From Chitinophaga caseinilytica (lineage in GTDB: Bacteria; Bacteroidota; Bacteroidia; Chitinophagales; Chitinophagaceae): 64,000 bases of DNA. A model generated the notes under the pieces. It saw nothing but the letters and a program-made list of their open reading frames with translations. It was not told the DNA's origin and did no database searches. The translations under genes and the position numbers were made by a program. This document shows, piece by piece, positions 61,889 through 64,000 of the stretch. Positions within the stretch are counted from its first letter, which is position 1, and each line of letters opens with the position of its first letter. The stretch is taken from assembly GCF_038396765.1 (NCBI RefSeq), contig NZ_CP150096.1, positions 4,137,001 through 4,201,000 on the forward strand, in the 5' to 3' direction.

Positions 61889-61910
61889 GAGGTAAAAAAC
61901 CTCTTTTCTT
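61889..61910 (+). terminator. Weak terminator before the recombinases
   Basis: A 5-bp stem GAGGT/ACCTC with an A5 loop, then TTTTCTTCTTC. Short, so modest confidence. Confidence 0.4.
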
Positions 61911-61938
61911 CTTCAACTGATTTTAAACTAAAAAATTT

Positions 61939-62793
61939 ATGGAACAGCTACAAACCGGAACCCTCGCGGGTTTTAGGGACTACCTGTGCGCGGTGGGCTA
62001 TAGCGGCGGGAGTGTGCAAACGCTGTGGAGCTGTACGCGCGCATTTTTTGACTACCGGGGTAAAGCACCTGCAAGCACTACGCCGGCGGACATCCTGGCT
62101 TTTTACGAGCACCTGCAGGTATGCCCGCTGCGGCGTGGAGAAGGGGTGTTGAGCGGCAAGATGGTGGACCATTACCTGTACAGCCTGCGGGTGTTTTTTG
62201 ACTGGCAGCAGGCGGTGGGCCTGGTGCTGGCGCATCCCATGAGTGGGTTGCAACTGCGGCGGCTGGGTGGTGGCCAGCGGCTCCCGCTATCGGTGGCGGA
62301 GATTACCGCGCTGTTCGATGTTGCCCACCATGAGCGGGAGCAGGCAGCGCTGCACCTGCTCTATAGCTGCGGCCTGCGGCGCAGCGAGGCGGTGCTACTG
62401 GGGCCCGGTGACGTGTGGCCGGAGCGTGGTGTGCTGTATGTGCGCCGTGGCAAGGGCGCCCGCCGGCGGGTGGTGCCGCTGGCGAGCCGCGCGGCGGCAA
62501 GCCTGGGAACTTACCTGCGCTGGCTGGCGGTGCTGTTGCCGGGTGGTTCACCGCGGCTGCTGGTCGGTAGCCGTGCCCAGGCAATGACGGGCGACCGCCT
62601 TTGCGAGCTGGTAAAGGAGTTGGGTGAGCGCGCGGAACTGGAAACGGTGGTAACGCCGCACCGGCTGCGCCACTCCATCGCCACGCACCTGCTGGCGCGG
62701 GGCATGTCGCTGGAACAGGTGCGGGATTTTTTAGGTCACCGCCATGCGGATACCACGCAGCTCTACGCACACCCGCAAAACCCTGGCTTATGA
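61939..62793 (+). CDS. Tyrosine recombinase/integrase (catalytically complete)
   Basis: A 284-residue XerC-like recombinase. SAM-like N-terminal core-binding domain (~8-100), then a catalytic domain with Arg147 (CGLRRSE), Lys172 (RRGKGARRR), His241 and Arg244 (PHRLRH), His267 (LGHRHADT) and nucleophile Tyr276 (LYAHP). All are in place. GC is about 65-70%. It overlaps the second recombinase by 4 bases. It probably moves the element, together with its partner. Confidence 0.92.
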   Translation: MEQLQTGTLAGFRDYLCAVGYSGGSVQTLWSCTRAFFDYRGKAPASTTPADILAFYEHLQVCPLRRGEGVLSGKMVDHYLYSLRVFFDWQQAVGLVLAHPMSGLQLRRLGGGQRLPLSVAEITALFDVAHHEREQAALHLLYSCGLRRSEAVLLGPGDVWPERGVLYVRRGKGARRRVVPLASRAAASLGTYLRWLAVLLPGGSPRLLVGSRAQAMTGDRLCELVKELGERAELETVVTPHRLRHSIATHLLARGMSLEQVRDFLGHRHADTTQLYAHPQNPGL

Positions 62794-63641
62794 CGCTGGA
62801 CGCCTACCTGCAATCGCGTTACGCCGCCTCCACGGCCGAGGCCTACGGGCGTGAGATCGCCGCTTACCTGTTTGGGTATCGCGGTGCTGACGGTGCTGGT
62901 TATGGGGATGTGGTGCAATGGCTGGGCGTAGTGCGCAGCCGCTACGGCAACGCGTCTACGCTCAACGGGATGTTATGCGCGGTGAAGGCGTATTACGGCT
63001 GGCTGGTGGCCACTGGCGTGCGTGCGGACAATCCTGCCAAAAGGATCCGTTTGCGGGACGTGCGCAGCCGGGACATCCAGTTGCAGGACCTGCTGGCGCC
63101 TGCGGAGCTGGAAGCGTTGCTGCCGGCAAATGGTAAAAAGGGGCGTTATACGGCGCTGGCTTACCGCGACCGGGTGTTGGTGAGTCTTTTGATCTATCAG
63201 GCCTTAAAACCGGCAGAAATCGCCACACTCCGCATAACGGATATCGACCTGGAGAGCGGGACGGTGTTTACTGCCGGCACGGTATCAACTCACGCGCGGC
63301 GGCTTCCCTTGCAGGCGGCACAGGTGCTTTTGCTTTACGCCTACCTCCGGGAAATCCGCCCGCGGTTGGGCAAAGGCGCTGCCAGCGACCGGTTGCTGCT
63401 GGGGCTGCGGGGCAAGCCGATGGCGGCGGCAGATATCGTCAAGCACGTGTTGCGGCACTACCCGGTGAGCGCGCAGCGGATCCGCCAGAGCGTCATTGCC
63501 AACAAGCTGAAAGCCGGTGAGGGACTGGCTGCGGTGCAGGTGTTTGCGGGACACAAGTACCCGTCGAGCACGGAGCGTTACCGGCAGAGCTGTGATGGTG
63601 AGCTGGCCGCGGCTGTAGCAGCCTATCATCCGATGGGATAG
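62790..63641 (+). CDS. Second tyrosine recombinase with degenerate active site
   Basis: A 283-residue protein of the same fold. The first catalytic Arg is Lys140 (ALKPAEIATL), the HxxR is Q-x-x-R (Gln229, Arg232), and no catalytic Lys is evident, while His255 (AGHKYPSS) and Tyr264 (ERYRQ) remain. It overlaps the intact recombinase by 4 bases, so the two are made together. Two-subunit tyrosine recombinases with one weak partner are known. It may be a structural or DNA-binding partner, or still cleave through Tyr264. Confidence 0.85.
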   Translation: MTLDAYLQSRYAASTAEAYGREIAAYLFGYRGADGAGYGDVVQWLGVVRSRYGNASTLNGMLCAVKAYYGWLVATGVRADNPAKRIRLRDVRSRDIQLQDLLAPAELEALLPANGKKGRYTALAYRDRVLVSLLIYQALKPAEIATLRITDIDLESGTVFTAGTVSTHARRLPLQAAQVLLLYAYLREIRPRLGKGAASDRLLLGLRGKPMAAADIVKHVLRHYPVSAQRIRQSVIANKLKAGEGLAAVQVFAGHKYPSSTERYRQSCDGELAAAVAAYHPMG

Positions 63642-63659
63642 AGAATGAACAGAATGAAC
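63642..63659. repeat. Tandem 9-bp repeat AGAATGAAC x2
   Basis: Two head-to-tail copies (63642-63650 and 63651-63659) directly after the second recombinase stop, before a short GGGC-GTT-GCCC hairpin. Meaning unknown. Confidence 0.35.
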
Positions 63660-63705
63660 GGGGGCGTTGCCCTATTGTATTGTTAACTTCAAATCGAACC
63701 CTAAA

Positions 63706-64000
63706 ATGGAAATCAAGTTGAGTAAGCTGAAAAAGACAAAAATCGAGGCACGGCAGGACGTGCACGAGATTATGCAGCTGTTGCTGCGGCGGGAACAGAA
63801 GGTTGACCGCAACCGGGAGCACCTGTGGGTGCTGGGACTGTCGGCAGACAATACGATCCTTTTGATCGAGCTGGTGAGCATGGGCTCGGTGACGCGCACG
63901 ATTGCCGAGCCGATGGAGATCTACAGCCTGGCGCTGCAAAAGCGCAGCGTGAAAATTATCCTGGTACACAATCATCCGAGCGGCTTGCTGAAGCCTTCCG
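63706..64000 (+). CDS. RadC-family JAB-domain protein, 3' end outside window
   Basis: 98 residues visible from the ATG at 63706. The JAB fold of RadC proteins is clear: EHLWVLGLSADNTI, VSMGSVTRTI and the metal-binding HNHPSG. The chain is cut at the window edge after LLKPS. RadC genes of this kind are common on mobile elements of Bacteroidota; their biochemical role remains unclear, although the JAB fold is that of metalloproteases. It follows the recombinase pair and probably belongs to the same element. Confidence 0.85.
   Translation, partial: MEIKLSKLKKTKIEARQDVHEIMQLLLRREQKVDRNREHLWVLGLSADNTILLIELVSMGSVTRTIAEPMEIYSLALQKRSVKIILVHNHPSGLLKPS

Noticed and set aside
1..64000. CRISPR array, tRNA, rRNA or riboswitch
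   Set aside because: No spaced repeats, cloverleaf-like segments or known aptamer motifs were seen on either strand by eye.

Overview
The window looks like chromosome from a Bacteroidota bacterium, most likely Chitinophagaceae (Chitinophaga-like). The evidence is compositional and structural: TAnnTTTG-type promoter elements, A-rich leaders with few Shine-Dalgarno sites, a surface-lipoprotein export motif after a lipobox, an OMP_b-brl_3-type TonB receptor, a Bacteroidota-style RHS shell protein, and about 55-58% GC that breaks sharply near the right end. No rRNA, tRNA or CRISPR was seen.

Region 1 (1-8.1 kb): the 3' part of an RND efflux permease that reads in frame into an outer-membrane efflux lipoprotein, a surface lipoprotein, and a minus-strand cassette of a cyclic-nucleotide-binding histidine kinase, a receiver domain fused to a thioredoxin-reductase-like flavoprotein, and a small UBP-type zinc finger.
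Region 2 (8.2-19.1 kb): a histidine kinase plus NtrC-type regulator, a GlxA-type regulator divergent from two VOC proteins and a DoxX-like protein, and a five-gene MacB-like tripartite ABC export operon (HlyD, TolC, ATPase, two permeases).
Region 3 (19.3-36.6 kb): GH5 glycosidase, small membrane proteins, a bifunctional glucosylglycerol-phosphate (or trehalose-phosphate) synthase/phosphatase, acyl-CoA synthetase, acetyltransferase, DUF1349 protein, TonB receptor, fatty-acid desaturase, and a run of small unknown genes.

Region 4 (36.6-58.5 kb) is the most striking. One tightly coupled operon from a strong promoter at about 36.8 kb encodes a predicted outer-membrane barrel, a secreted protein, a lipoprotein, a giant SpvB/Tc-like protein (two frames, about 2,440 residues if joined), a LolA-like protein, and a giant Sec-exported RHS/YD-repeat protein (about 3,035 residues if joined). 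Its low-GC tip resembles an R-S-E ADP-ribosyltransferase and is followed by a small likely immunity gene. The set looks like a self-contained export and delivery system for a polymorphic toxin.

Region 5 (58.5-64 kb) is a GC-rich mobile element: XRE repressor, CHC2/Toprim primase and AAA+ ATPase (one gene split in two frames), two overlapping tyrosine recombinases of which the second has lost key catalytic residues, and the start of a RadC/JAB gene. A dense set of dyad repeats lies before the recombinases.

Caution: three large genes (at 45478, 57129 and 60096) are each broken at a homopolymer by what would be a single missing base, all in the same direction. Assembly undercalling is the simplest explanation, although the break at 57129 sits exactly between the RHS shell and the toxin tip, where slippage would have biological meaning.
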